A stretch of DNA of 64,000 bases from CAVVUC01 sp963751395 (GTDB lineage Bacteria > Verrucomicrobiota > Verrucomicrobiia > Chthoniobacterales > Chthoniobacteraceae), in contig CAVVUC010000003.1 in the NCBI GenBank assembly GCA_963751395.1, forward strand, positions 310,001 to 374,000, written 5' to 3'. Both the position numbers and the translations under genes were made by a program. How positions within the stretch are numbered: position 1 is the stretch's first letter; each line of letters starts with the position of its first letter. The notes under the pieces were generated by a model. It was given only the letters and a program-made list of their open reading frames with translations, ran no database searches and was not told where the DNA came from. Below, one piece after another: positions 1 through 8,881 of this stretch.

Positions 1-154
1 CCACGCGCCGCTTGTGGGTGGATTCCTGCAAAGTCGGCCCCGCCTTGCTGGCGGAAGGCGCGGGCAGGAACGGCAGCACCGAGCCGTCGTCGGGTGCGGC
101 GGTGAAGGCGGCGGTCGTGAGGCCGCACAGCGCGGCGAGGAGTGTGAGTTTCAT
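1..154 (-). CDS. Arylsulfatase, N-terminal fragment (runs off left edge)
   Basis: The ATG is at 154 and 51 codons are visible before the window ends. The product starts MKLTLLAALCGLTTAAF, a signal peptide, followed by APDDGSVLPF and a Lys-Arg-Arg stretch. This is nearly the same as the first 50 residues of the sulfatase at 22279-24627 (APDDGSVLPF at the same place, then HKRRVEP), so it is a close paralogue and probably an exported sulfatase of about 780 residues. The catalytic part lies outside the window. It lies 68 bases downstream of the Res gene on the same strand. Confidence 0.8.
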   Translation of the reverse strand, partial: MKLTLLAALCGLTTAAFTAAPDDGSVLPFLPAPSASKAGPTLQESTHKRRV

Positions 155-221
155 TTGGCTAAGGTAACTTTTGGTATGATTCATACCGTCCTGAACCGGA
201 TCGCATTCTCCACCTCTCCAG

Positions 222-3200
222 CTACTTCGCCTCTGGCATTACCAGCAAGGGCGTCACGTTCTTCACGGTCTGCTCCATGACGTGGTAATCGCGCTCTAAT
301 TCCTCCCAGGTTTTGCCCTTTGCGCCACGGATGTCGTTGAGCGGCGTTGTGGTGAGAATGAATCCATCCATTGAGAACTTTGCCTTCACGAATTCCTTGC
401 GTTTCGAGACAGCTTCAAGCTCGCGCAAGCAGTCAATCTTCGGGCCATCGGTTTCCAGTCCGCCGTGGTGCATTCCGTGCGATTCGAGGAAGCGGAGATG
501 GACGCGGCCAGACGGCTTGTGCCGCAACCAGAGCAGGAAGTCTGGATAAAACCCGCTCTGCTTAAAGAAACCGACGCCGGTCTTGGCTTGGTTGCGCAGG
601 AGGAAGATTTCCACGCCCTTGAATGGCTCGTCATTCCGCTTGGTTTCCCAAAAGCCCCACAGCCGCTCCAGCAGTTCGCTCTCGTTCTTGCTCAAGCCAG
701 GCGGACTGACGGCGAGGTCGGCGACGGCATACGCCTTGTCCTTCGGGTCGAGCAGCAGCGGACTGTAAAGATGCCGCTCGATGTGCAGCCGCGGCAGTGG
801 CGTGTGCCACTTCACCGTCTTCTGCAACTCGCTCATTCCCTTCTTCACCAAGCCTTCGAGTTCCTTGAACAACTCGTCGGAAGTCGTCCGCACCCGGAAT
901 GTGACTGGGTGGTCCTTCACGGTCAGCTTGGCGGGCGCGATTTCCTTGCTCTCGCGTTCCCGCTCGCGGCGGGCGGCGAAGCGGTCGAGGTAAGACTTGC
1001 AGGCGCGCGCGGCGGCATCGTGCAGGACGGCGGGGTCATGGCGGTCGCGGGCGGACACTCTGACTTCACACCGCCCGAGAATGCCCGGCACGATGGTTCG
1101 CGGAATGTAGAAATGTTCGAGCCGCCGTGTCCGCTTGTGGGCGAGCAACGATTCGTAGAGCGCCGGAATATCCACCAAGCCAAGCACCGCAGCCGTGGAG
1201 AAATCCACCTTCTCGCTCTCGCCCAGCGTGCCCGCGCCGATGTGCGTTCCTTCCAGCGTTTGCACGCGCGGCGTGAGGTCAATCGAAACGCCGGGGCCTT
1301 CCACCGCGACGATGAAAGTCTCTTTCTTCACGTCGAAATTCGCACGCGGCAGCGGGACGGGCAGCGTCTTCTCCTTGGGGAAAAGGTTTTCGCTCGTCAC
1401 CGTCAGTTCGCGGAAGACACGCTCGCGTTGCAGCATCTCGCGGAATCGCTGCACGTAGTTCGCGTTCCAGCCAAAGATGTAGAGCGTTTCCAGCGGCGTG
1501 AGTTCGTGCGGGTGCGGGGCTTCATCGGGCAGACGCGCGCTGCGTTTGAGCGAGCGGTTCTTGCCGCGCAGCCGGACACCGCGCCCGAAAAGCTGAATGA
1601 CCTGCGAGCCTTCGCCGCTCCCCATGTTCAGCAGAGCCATCGCCGACACGCGCCAGCTTGACCAGCCTTCGATGAACTTCTTCGCGCCGATAAGCAGATG
1701 CACGGGCGAGTCCGCCGCCTCGATGCCGTCGAAGAGCGAGCCGGTCAGCTTGTCGGCCTTCACCTCCAGCTTGAGATGCTCCTTCACATGCTTCTCGAAG
1801 CTCGCCACGTCGCCGATGTTGATGACCGCAAAGTAGGGCTGCTCTTTCCCGGTCGGTGCGGAGACGCGCAGGCCGATTTCGCCCGTCTCGCCGCTGAGAT
1901 GCCACAATTCCAATCCGCCCGCGCCGTGGAAAACTTGCTCTGTGATTTCGGCGTAAAGCTCCTTCGCCTTCGCGGCTCGTAGATGCTCCAGCCGCTCGTA
2001 AAACAAATCCGTTTTCGTCTCCTCGTCCTGAAAACCGCTCGTTCCACCGAGCACGGTCGCGATGATGCCCGTCGCCCATTTCGGGTCTTCGAGGAAACGC
2101 TGGAGGAACGTCACCACTTTGGCCACGTCCGCGCGTTCGGTCTTTGCGCCAGTGCTGTTGTCCGCTTTGCCGCCCTGACGTCGGCTCACGCTGCTGCCGA
2201 GCATCACCCACAGCGGGCGCGCGATTTCGTAAGGTCGGAACTCGCGCCCGTGGCTGCGGAAAAGTCGAAGCTGCTGGTAAAACACGAGCAATCCGCCCAC
2301 GAGCAGCTCCTGCGCGCGCTCCTCCGTTCCAGCGGAGAGATTCAACACTTCGAAATCCTTCCCGTGACCGTCGCCGTGGAAATAGCGGTAGCTGTAATCG
2401 AAGAGGATGGACTTGCCGTAGTCGCTCATCAGCAACTCGCGCTTCCCGCCGCTGGCCGCGCCCACGGCCTGGGCAAAGGTCGCGCTGTATTCCACGAGGA
2501 AGCCGCCCGCGCTCAGTGCCTTCTGCCGGTTCTTCCATGTCTGCGCGTCGCTGCCCACGCCTTTGTGGCCTTCATCCACGAACACGAGATTGCTCCCGCC
2601 GAGTTCCGCCAGCGCGATGCTCACGCCGTCGCCGCTCGCCTCGTCGGCCAGTTTGTGGATTTCCACCACCATCACCTTCGGGCCAAACAAACCGCGCCCG
2701 CCGCCCGCGCTGCGTTCCTCGACGAGCCGCCCGCACTCCACGCCGCTCTCGCGCAACTCGCGCAGGTGTTGCTCGCTCAAGCCCTCGTTGGGCGTGATGA
2801 GCAGAATGTTGTCCCACTCACGGCGGCCGTCGGCGCGATTGGCCAGCATTTCGGGATGCGCGCCGTGGGCGAGGTAATGGCGGAGCTGCCGGATGTGCGA
2901 GTGCAGGAGCAGCGTCTTGCCCGAGCCGGTCGCCATGAAGAACGCGATGCGCCGCAGGTCGTCCTCGGTGAACTCCGTCATCGTGCCGGGCAATGCGCCG
3001 CGCGCTTTCTCCTTCAGGAAAAACTCGTTCAACTTCCGGCGGAGCGCGGCGGGCTGGTCGGTGAGCGCGTCCAGATACAACTCGGTGAAGAGCAGCGCCA
3101 GCCATTGGAAATACTTGAACCGGAAAACGCCGCGCCCGCGTGCCAGTTCGCGTTCTTCGGCCAGGATGCGCCGGTCATATTCGGACAGCTTCGCGCGCAT

Positions 3201-3410
3201 CGCCGCGTCCTTGAAACCATCGCTCACCAGCTTGTGGAAGAAGTAGCTGTTACCGTCGCCCCAATCTCCTTCCTGCGCGCGGTCGAGACGGGAGCGGAGG
3301 TCGTCGAACTCCACCGCGCCGAGTTGGGCGAGGAAGTAGCGGTTCAGCACCAGCGACCGTTCGAAGTCGAGCGTCTGCTTGCTGATGGTGGCTTTGGCGG
3401 GGCGTGCCAT
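222..3410 (-). CDS. Type III-like restriction helicase-nuclease (Res subunit)
   Basis: A DEAD/DEAH superfamily 2 helicase of about 1060 residues that would translocate on DNA and cut it, as the Res partner of the Mod protein at 4322-7570. Visible motifs, by approximate residue: Walker A ATGSGKT at 161-167, Walker B VDEGH at 279-283, motif III SAT at 310-312, and motif VI QLFGRGVRL near 650. Near 960-985 the sequence FYPDFLLWLR followed by LRFLESHG fits the C-terminal PD-(D/E)XK-like nuclease of Res proteins, with Glu-x-His in place of Glu-x-Lys. I take ATG 3410; a GTG at 3413 is equally open. The ATG overlaps the stop of the preceding small gene by one base (TGATG), suggesting translational coupling. 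Fifth gene of the defence operon. Confidence 0.85.
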   Translation of the reverse strand: MARPAKATISKQTLDFERSLVLNRYFLAQLGAVEFDDLRSRLDRAQEGDWGDGNSYFFHKLVSDGFKDAAMRAKLSEYDRRILAEERELARGRGVFRFKYFQWLALLFTELYLDALTDQPAALRRKLNEFFLKEKARGALPGTMTEFTEDDLRRIAFFMATGSGKTLLLHSHIRQLRHYLAHGAHPEMLANRADGRREWDNILLITPNEGLSEQHLRELRESGVECGRLVEERSAGGGRGLFGPKVMVVEIHKLADEASGDGVSIALAELGGSNLVFVDEGHKGVGSDAQTWKNRQKALSAGGFLVEYSATFAQAVGAASGGKRELLMSDYGKSILFDYSYRYFHGDGHGKDFEVLNLSAGTEERAQELLVGGLLVFYQQLRLFRSHGREFRPYEIARPLWVMLGSSVSRRQGGKADNSTGAKTERADVAKVVTFLQRFLEDPKWATGIIATVLGGTSGFQDEETKTDLFYERLEHLRAAKAKELYAEITEQVFHGAGGLELWHLSGETGEIGLRVSAPTGKEQPYFAVINIGDVASFEKHVKEHLKLEVKADKLTGSLFDGIEAADSPVHLLIGAKKFIEGWSSWRVSAMALLNMGSGEGSQVIQLFGRGVRLRGKNRSLKRSARLPDEAPHPHELTPLETLYIFGWNANYVQRFREMLQRERVFRELTVTSENLFPKEKTLPVPLPRANFDVKKETFIVAVEGPGVSIDLTPRVQTLEGTHIGAGTLGESEKVDFSTAAVLGLVDIPALYESLLAHKRTRRLEHFYIPRTIVPGILGRCEVRVSARDRHDPAVLHDAAARACKSYLDRFAARRERERESKEIAPAKLTVKDHPVTFRVRTTSDELFKELEGLVKKGMSELQKTVKWHTPLPRLHIERHLYSPLLLDPKDKAYAVADLAVSPPGLSKNESELLERLWGFWETKRNDEPFKGVEIFLLRNQAKTGVGFFKQSGFYPDFLLWLRHKPSGRVHLRFLESHGMHHGGLETDGPKIDCLRELEAVSKRKEFVKAKFSMDGFILTTTPLNDIRGAKGKTWEELERDYHVMEQTVKNVTPLLVMPEAK

Positions 3411-3606
3411 CACCCGGGCCTGGGCGGTTCTTCGCGCAGAACCAGGGATTCACCGACGGGCGTCTCGCGTAGCGGGCGCACGCGGTCAGCATGCTTCTTT
3501 TCCTCCCGGCGGAGGATTTCGAAGACGGTATGCACGTCGTTGCCTTCCTCTGCCGCGAGTTCGTCGCGGGGCGCCGGACTTCTTCAATTGGATTTTCCGC
3601 TGTCAT
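3410..3606 (-). pseudogene. Second antitoxin-like small gene, broken by a one-base frameshift
   Basis: From ATG 3606 the first frame reads MTAENPIEEVRRP and then becomes nonsense. Shifting frame at about 3567-3575, inside a run of G and C, gives DELAAEEGNDVHTVFEILRR and continues to a TGA at 3410-3412. Joined, the product is about 65 residues and looks like the small helical proteins encoded beside PIN-domain toxins (a pattern like NPIxEEVRRxRDELAxExGxDVHxxFxxLRR), the same general type as the gene at 3615-3839. One missing base in the codon before CGC GAC GAA explains the break. Either the gene is dead or the assembly lost a base. The stop overlaps the Res start. Confidence 0.6.
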
Positions 3607-3614
3607 TGCGGGTT

Positions 3615-3839
3615 TCACTTCGGTTGGCCGGGTTTCCGCCCGTAAGGCGGCGGTTCTTCGCGCAACGCCTCCGTAGCTTCCGGCTCGGATCGCCGCCGGA
3701 TGGGCAGACGGACCAGACGGTCCGCGTATTCCAGCTCAAGCCGCTTCATTCTCGCGGCCAGACGCTTGATGTCATGGCCGCACTCCGCCGAGATTTTGTC
3801 CCGGATGCGCCAGACTTCTTCCAATAGTTCGTTTTTCAT
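3615..3839 (-). CDS. Small antitoxin-like protein next to a PIN-domain gene
   Basis: A 74-residue, charged, mostly helical protein (MKNELLEEVWRIRDKISAE, then AARMKRLELEYADRLV). Proteins with this start, LLEExWxIRDKIxAExG, are commonly encoded directly beside VapC-like PIN genes, where they may be the antitoxin; that role is inferred, not shown. The gene begins 7 bases after the PIN stop (3847) and ends 8 bases before the next small gene, so all are probably on one transcript with Mod and Res. No DNA-binding domain is recognisable. Confidence 0.7.
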   Translation of the reverse strand: MKNELLEEVWRIRDKISAECGHDIKRLAARMKRLELEYADRLVRLPIRRRSEPEATEALREEPPPYGRKPGQPK

Positions 3840-3846
3840 GGGGACA

Positions 3847-4317
3847 TCATATCATCATTTCATGCGGGGTGCAGATGACCGGTGCGGAGTAACCCTCGTC
3901 CACGCAAATGGCCCGGAGTTTTTCCACAATGGCGGCATTGGCGATGTGCCGGCAGTTCCACGTCATCAGGAAATCCAGTCCATGCACGGCCGCTGTGGCG
4001 ATGTGGGCGGCATCGGCCTGCGCCTTGGCCGGAATCAAGCGGCTGGCCAGCAACGCCCGCGACAGCTCCTGGGCTTCCGGCGGAAATGGGAGCACCTGAC
4101 ACTCGCCCACCGCCGCCACGCGCGCCGCTGCCGCTGTGGCATCGCCCTGCCTGATTTCATCAAGCACAAGGACAGAAACATAAAGCTCATACTTCCTTCG
4201 GCGCTCCTTCCACCAATCCCGCGTCGCCTGTTGCTGGCCCGCGATGACCAAATCCCGGTTCGGCCACGCGGTCAGCAGGCTGGGTATCGTCGTCTCGATA
4301 TAAACGGTTGGTTTCAT
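3847..4317 (-). CDS. PIN-domain protein, VapC-like ribonuclease
   Basis: A 156-residue protein starting MKPTVYIETTIPSLLTAW, the typical start of a PIN-domain family; acidic residues fitting the metal site are Glu8, the Asp-Glu of LVLDEIRQGD, the Asp of QADAAHIATAA and the Asp of GLDFLMTWNC. PIN toxins cleave RNA with a metal cluster. The reading frame is open upstream to 4650 only as antisense shadow; ATG 4317 is chosen because it matches the family start and lies 4 bases after the Mod stop. Its placement inside a restriction-modification operon is unusual; it may stabilise the operon or act as an abortive-infection arm (inference). Confidence 0.82.
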   Translation of the reverse strand: MKPTVYIETTIPSLLTAWPNRDLVIAGQQQATRDWWKERRRKYELYVSVLVLDEIRQGDATAAAARVAAVGECQVLPFPPEAQELSRALLASRLIPAKAQADAAHIATAAVHGLDFLMTWNCRHIANAAIVEKLRAICVDEGYSAPVICTPHEMMI

Positions 4318-4321
4318 CGGT

Positions 4322-7300
4322 TCAGTCCGCTTCCATGAGTTGCTTGAAGAGCCCGTCGAGCGTCTCGAAGCCGGGCGTGGCGCTGTCGCCGTTGATGAGC
4401 ATCCGGTCGAAAGGCGCGTCCTTCGTGAGCGTGGCGACCTGCTTTTCGAGGAAGACGCGCTCGGCCCTGGGGTCGAGGTCCGCTGTGTCGCGCCAGACCA
4501 CGAGCAGGCGCTTGTTGGCGCGGTCGCGGCCCAGGACGGCGAGGTAGTCGCGCTTCTCGTGCTGCCAGCGGCGCACGCGTTGCACGTCGAGGCCGAGCAG
4601 CCAGTTGAAGGTTTCCACCAAATCCACCGTGCGCGCCTCCGCGCCGTCATCGGTGAGGATTTCGAGCGAGTAGCGGAACGGATGGTCGAGCCGCGCGGTT
4701 TGCAGCATGGACGGGTTGGCCTCCATCGGCAGCCGGGCGATGTAATTCAGCCGGTAGCTCTCCGCGCCGAGCGCACCCTGAAACGCCGCCGCCTTCGCCT
4801 CACTGGCCGCCAGCGTGGCGTCCGTGGCGAGGTTGTGCAGCGCGTCTTCGTAGCTTTCGAGGCGAAGGACTTTCACGAGACGGGGAGTGCGGGTGGCCTC
4901 GTCTTTGGTCGGAAGGCGCGTTGGTTTCCCATCCTTCCACGACGGCGTGAAAATTACTTTCTTCACCCGTGGGAGGACAATCGTGTCGAAGTAGTCTGCT
5001 ACCTCAATGAGAACGAATCGCCGACGCTTGCCGTTTTCGCGGGTGAGGTTGATGGCCGCCTCGGCAGTAGTGCCCGAGCCGCCAAAGAAATCGACAACGG
5101 TGGAGTCGGTGCTGCTGAACGCCGCAGTTAAGAACTGGATGAGGCCAACAGGCTTGGGATAGTCGAACGACAGTCCCATGCCACGCAATTGCCCTGCCAT
5201 TGACTGAGTGCTGCCCATGCCACGCAGAACGCTCAGAACATGGCCTTGCTCAGAGCTGCGCTCCTTCACGACGTATGGTGCTCCCGTCTGTTTCACAAAG
5301 AAACGGGTGACCTGGCCTTTTGAATCGTTGATGGGTTGCATTCCATTCTGAATGAACTCGTCGAGAAGTTCGGATGAACTCCATCCGCTCGAAATCGCGA
5401 GGGGCTTTGTCAGCTTGCCCGCTTTGACTTTCACTGGGTGCTTGAATTTCGGAAACTCGGCAGTTCCAGGCACAATCTCACCTTCTTCAAAGTCAGCCGG
5501 GAAACCAATCGGCAGAACTATTTCGGACTCTGGATTACCAGGGCCGTTCTTTACGATGGTGTTCTCAATGGTGTCTTTGAACAGCTTACTCTCTTCCCCG
5601 ACGTTTGGGTCAATGACGGCTGGGGCTGGCAACTCTCCAATGTTGCACGCAAAGGTCGCAACGTATTCGTGGTTCTGCTTAATCTTACTTTGATTGTCGA
5701 TGTTGCCGTCCGTGTTCCAAATGAACGTCACCGCATGATTCTGCTCACCAAATTCATGCTCACCCAATTCGAGTATGCGCGGGAGTTCTTGGTCTCCGAT
5801 TGAGCAGAGAAGCGCTCCATCTCGGGACAGAAGAGCGTGAGCCACTTCGAGGCGTTGCTGCATCATTGCGAGCCATGTCGAGTGACGATAGCTATCTTTG
5901 TAAATGAAGCCGTCTTTGCCGGTGTTGTAAGGCGGGTCGATGTAGATGCACTGCACGCGCTCATGCAGCCAGCGCGCGACCAACTGAAGTGCCTGATAAT
6001 TCTCCGACTTCACGAGCACGCCATCAGTCACCGCGTCGAGGTCGTCGAAGCTTTCGAGCAGCCGCCATTTGAAATCCTCGTCGAAGAGCGCGGTGTTCAC
6101 CACGAGCGTCGGGTGGTTTTCGAGGAAGCTCTCGGTGAGCCTGCCTTTGAAGGCGAAGAGGTCGTCGTCGCCCGCGCCGTCCTGGCCGAGCGCGTAGAGG
6201 TCCACCCATTCCGCAAGCTGGCGCTGGTTCGCGCAGATTTCCTTCCACAGCGCGCGCGGGACGTTTTGCACCGGGCAGAGGTAATCGGTGCGGAGGACGA
6301 ATTTGCGTTTCTCGAACAGGCGGCGCTGCACTTCCTCGATTTGATGGAGGAAGGCGATGAGCTGCCCGGCCAGTTCGCGCAGGGCGCGGAGCATCCGGCG
6401 CTTGCCCTCGAAGTCGCCCTCCAGGTCGGCGACGTGGATGACCTGGTCCTTGATGTAGAAGTCGAGTTCCTCGCGGAGGAAGGCGGCGAGGTTCTTGTGG
6501 ACGAAGTAGTCGGAGGTCTGCCGCCGGGCGAAGTGGCGCATCCGTTTGGCGAGGCAGGTGACGGGCGGCTTGCCGTCGCGCCCGACTTCCTCCTGATTCA
6601 CGACCTTGCGCAAAGCGTCGGCCAGTCCTGCTTCCGGGCAGGCCGCGATGAGGGCATCCAGCGCATCGGCGAGCAGCTTCTCCTGAAGCTTGTCGCCGGA
6701 GATTTTCTTGGGCTTGGCGGCTTTGCCGTTCTCGCCGTTTCCATCCCCGGCGGCGGCATCGCCATTCTCACCCGCCGCGCCGTTTTCCTCGACCGGGGCG
6801 CTCTTCAACTCCGCCTCGACGGGCAGCCGGAAGTGGAAGCCGATGGTGAAGGTGCGGCTGGCGGGATCCCATTTGGATTCGTCGGGCTGCGGGAAGAAAT
6901 AGCGGCGGTCGCCCTTGGTATCGCCGGGCGGCACGCTGGCCTTGGTGAGCGCGAAGCGCACCCGGGCCGGGCCGCCCAGAATGTCGGCCACGGTGAAGGA
7001 GTAATCGCGGAAGGCTTCGCCGGACTTGATGTAGTGCTGGTCCTTGTTTGCCCAATGGAAATGGGTTTCCTCGCCGTTGTAAGGCACGGCGTAGCGCGGA
7101 CGTGCGCCGAAGAAGCGCCGGGCAATGAAGTCGCCCCGGTCGTAGTAGCGGGAGAAGAAGGCGTGGAGATGATTGAAGACGTCGTCCTCGTTCACCGCGA
7201 TGTCACCCGCCTCGCGTCTGCGGGCGAGGGCATCGTCGTATTTCCCGATGAGCTTGCGGGCGGACTTCATGGTGGAGGTCGCGCGCACGGCGTCCGTGAG

Positions 7301-7570
7301 TTCGTTTTTTGCATCGAGCGAGTCTTGGCCGAATTCCTCCAGCACCTGGGCTTTGACCTCGTCGTAGTAGAGCGCGATGGCCGAGCGGTCCGCCGCCGTG
7401 ATGCCTCCAAAAGCCCTCGCGGCAGCGGCGGGAATCTGCTCACCGATGAACTTGTCGAGTTCATCCTTTTTCAGCCGGAACAGCCGGTAAATGCCGAAGT
7501 CGAGGTCGGACAGCTCGAACTGAAACAGTTCGCGCAGGAGCGATTGGAGTTTCTCAAGTGATGTCGGCAT
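4322..7570 (-). CDS. Type III-like adenine-specific DNA methyltransferase (Mod subunit)
   Basis: About 1082 residues, much longer than a classic Mod (about 600-650). The N-terminal half carries the family sequence SDLDFGIYRLFRLKKDELDK near residue 20-40. The catalytic half has motif IV, IDPPYNTGKDGF, near 543, and motif I, DFFGGSGTTAEAA, near 826, the IV-before-I order of beta-class N6-adenine methyltransferases. It should methylate the recognition sequence and protect it from the Res protein. ATG 7570 (MPTSLEKLQ) is preferred over a TTG eight codons upstream; there is no clear Shine-Dalgarno. First gene of the operon Mod, PIN, antitoxin-like, antitoxin-like, Res. A low-complexity Gly/Asn/Glu stretch sits near residue 270. 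Confidence 0.87.
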   Translation of the reverse strand: MPTSLEKLQSLLRELFQFELSDLDFGIYRLFRLKKDELDKFIGEQIPAAAARAFGGITAADRSAIALYYDEVKAQVLEEFGQDSLDAKNELTDAVRATSTMKSARKLIGKYDDALARRREAGDIAVNEDDVFNHLHAFFSRYYDRGDFIARRFFGARPRYAVPYNGEETHFHWANKDQHYIKSGEAFRDYSFTVADILGGPARVRFALTKASVPPGDTKGDRRYFFPQPDESKWDPASRTFTIGFHFRLPVEAELKSAPVEENGAAGENGDAAAGDGNGENGKAAKPKKISGDKLQEKLLADALDALIAACPEAGLADALRKVVNQEEVGRDGKPPVTCLAKRMRHFARRQTSDYFVHKNLAAFLREELDFYIKDQVIHVADLEGDFEGKRRMLRALRELAGQLIAFLHQIEEVQRRLFEKRKFVLRTDYLCPVQNVPRALWKEICANQRQLAEWVDLYALGQDGAGDDDLFAFKGRLTESFLENHPTLVVNTALFDEDFKWRLLESFDDLDAVTDGVLVKSENYQALQLVARWLHERVQCIYIDPPYNTGKDGFIYKDSYRHSTWLAMMQQRLEVAHALLSRDGALLCSIGDQELPRILELGEHEFGEQNHAVTFIWNTDGNIDNQSKIKQNHEYVATFACNIGELPAPAVIDPNVGEESKLFKDTIENTIVKNGPGNPESEIVLPIGFPADFEEGEIVPGTAEFPKFKHPVKVKAGKLTKPLAISSGWSSSELLDEFIQNGMQPINDSKGQVTRFFVKQTGAPYVVKERSSEQGHVLSVLRGMGSTQSMAGQLRGMGLSFDYPKPVGLIQFLTAAFSSTDSTVVDFFGGSGTTAEAAINLTRENGKRRRFVLIEVADYFDTIVLPRVKKVIFTPSWKDGKPTRLPTKDEATRTPRLVKVLRLESYEDALHNLATDATLAASEAKAAAFQGALGAESYRLNYIARLPMEANPSMLQTARLDHPFRYSLEILTDDGAEARTVDLVETFNWLLGLDVQRVRRWQHEKRDYLAVLGRDRANKRLLVVWRDTADLDPRAERVFLEKQVATLTKDAPFDRMLINGDSATPGFETLDGLFKQLMEAD

Positions 7571-7666
7571 CGTGGGAGTCAGTTTAGAGATCAAGTGTGA
7601 GCTTTGCCATCGGTTAGTTCGCCAGATAGGTGGGAGATTTCATTTCTATCGGGTGAACAAGCCTGC

Positions 7667-7810
7667 CTATTTTTTGAGATGCTTGATCGTCGTTGTGCCG
7701 AGGGTGCCGTTGAAGGCGAAGCAGGCCTGGTCGAATTAGTCGTTGGAGACAGGCGAGCCGAGGTCACTGCCGAGGCCGAGGCAGTCGTTGCCGGTGAGAT
7801 GTCCCCCCGC
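7667..7810 (-). pseudogene. Fossil 3' end of an arylsulfatase gene
   Basis: On the minus strand one frame reads LGLGSDLGSPVSND, stop, then FDQACFAFNGTLGTTTIKHL and KK, stop. This lines up with the end of the sulfatase at 28245-30608 (IGTDLDSPVSLDYFDQAPFA, FNGTIGATMIKYLKK), with TAA in place of the Tyr codon. Only the last 45-50 codons survive, and they begin right behind the stop of the aquaporin gene at 7837. A deletion or recombination that joined aquaporin to the tail of a sulfatase is the simplest reading. Confidence 0.8.
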
Positions 7811-7836
7811 GTTGGTATGCGACGACGCCGTCGAAA

Positions 7837-8565
7837 TTATTCCCCGGAAGGCTTGCCGGCGACCATCGGATAGATCACTCCGGCCAGAGCCGCGCCGACG
7901 ATGGGGGCGATCCAGAACAGCCAAAGCTGTTGGATGGCCCAGCCACCCACGAAGAGGGCGGGGCCGGTGCTGCGGGCCGGGTTGACCGAGAGGTTGGTGA
8001 CCGGGATTCCGATCAGGTGGATCAGGGTCAATCCAAGGCCGATGGCGATCGGCGCGAAGCCCTGCGGCGCGCGCTTGTCGGTGGCGCCGAGGATGATCAT
8101 CAGGAAGAAGAAGGTGAGAACGACTTCGGCGACGAGGGCGGCGATCATCGAGTAGCCGCCGGGCGAGTGTTCTCCGTATCCGTTGGAGGCAAAGCCGCCG
8201 GCGGTGGTGAAACCCGATTTTCCGCTGGCGATGAGATAGAGGACCGCGGCACCGGCGATGCCGCCGATCACCTGGGCGATGATGTAGGGAATCATCTCCG
8301 ACTTGGGATGGCGTCCGCCGACGCAGAGTCCGACCGTCACCGCCGGATTGAGATGGCAGCCGGAGATGTGGCCGATGGCGTAGGCCATGGTGAGCACCGT
8401 GAGGCCGAAGGCCAGCGCGACGCCGACGAAGCCGATGCCGAGGTTGATTGGTGTTTCGCCGGCTTTGGTGAGGAAGTTCGCCGCGAGGACCGCGCTGCCG
8501 CAGCCGCCGAAGACGAGCCAGAAGGTTCCGAAGAATTCTGCGAGTGTTTTGTTTTTCAGGTTCAT
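7837..8565 (-). CDS. aqpZ: Aquaporin Z-type water channel (copy 1)
   Basis: A 242-residue inner-membrane MIP-family channel with six hydrophobic helices and the two half-helix signatures: HLNPAVTVGL in the first half and VNPARSTGPAL in the second, where the Arg belongs to the selectivity filter. Length and the NPA context fit AqpZ (E. coli 231 residues). It is highly similar along its whole length to the second copy at 21474-22199, which also sits next to a sulfatase gene. The start is clear (MNLKNKTLAEFFGTFWLVFG). The leader has no Shine-Dalgarno and is rich in CAACC. Confidence 0.93.
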   Translation of the reverse strand: MNLKNKTLAEFFGTFWLVFGGCGSAVLAANFLTKAGETPINLGIGFVGVALAFGLTVLTMAYAIGHISGCHLNPAVTVGLCVGGRHPKSEMIPYIIAQVIGGIAGAAVLYLIASGKSGFTTAGGFASNGYGEHSPGGYSMIAALVAEVVLTFFFLMIILGATDKRAPQGFAPIAIGLGLTLIHLIGIPVTNLSVNPARSTGPALFVGGWAIQQLWLFWIAPIVGAALAGVIYPMVAGKPSGE

Positions 8566-8881
8566 GGTGTGATGTGGGTTGCCAGGTTGCTGGTTGTTTT
8601 TGGTTGGTTGGTTGAAATGATGAAGCCTCTCCAGTTTCGCGTGCCCTGCTTATGCGCTGCGAAGACGCATGACCAGTCTTTTTCATGCTGACGATGGTCC
8701 ATGCTTGAGCGGGTCCGCGCAGCAGCGGAGGGAAGCGTTTTCCAGTAACGCATCCATCGTCCGAGCGGATTGGAAAGCACCGCGCCGTCTCAAAAACCGA
8801 GGAGGCGGAAACCTTGGGCATGGGGGCAACGTAAAATGCCCGGCCGCCTTTGAAAATCGAGGTGGCGTTTGGTCTCTCCGT
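8566..8881. other. Gap between aquaporin and HIT genes
   Basis: 316 bases with no gene that I can support. The 55 bases next to the aquaporin start are, on the coding strand, C- and A-rich with repeated CAACC units; the rest shows no recognisable repeat or RNA. Confidence 0.5.

Noticed and set aside
222..7570. BREX or DISARM system
   Set aside because: No BrxA/B/C/L, PglZ, DrmA/B/C or phospholipase-D genes; Mod and Res fit a type III-like pair.
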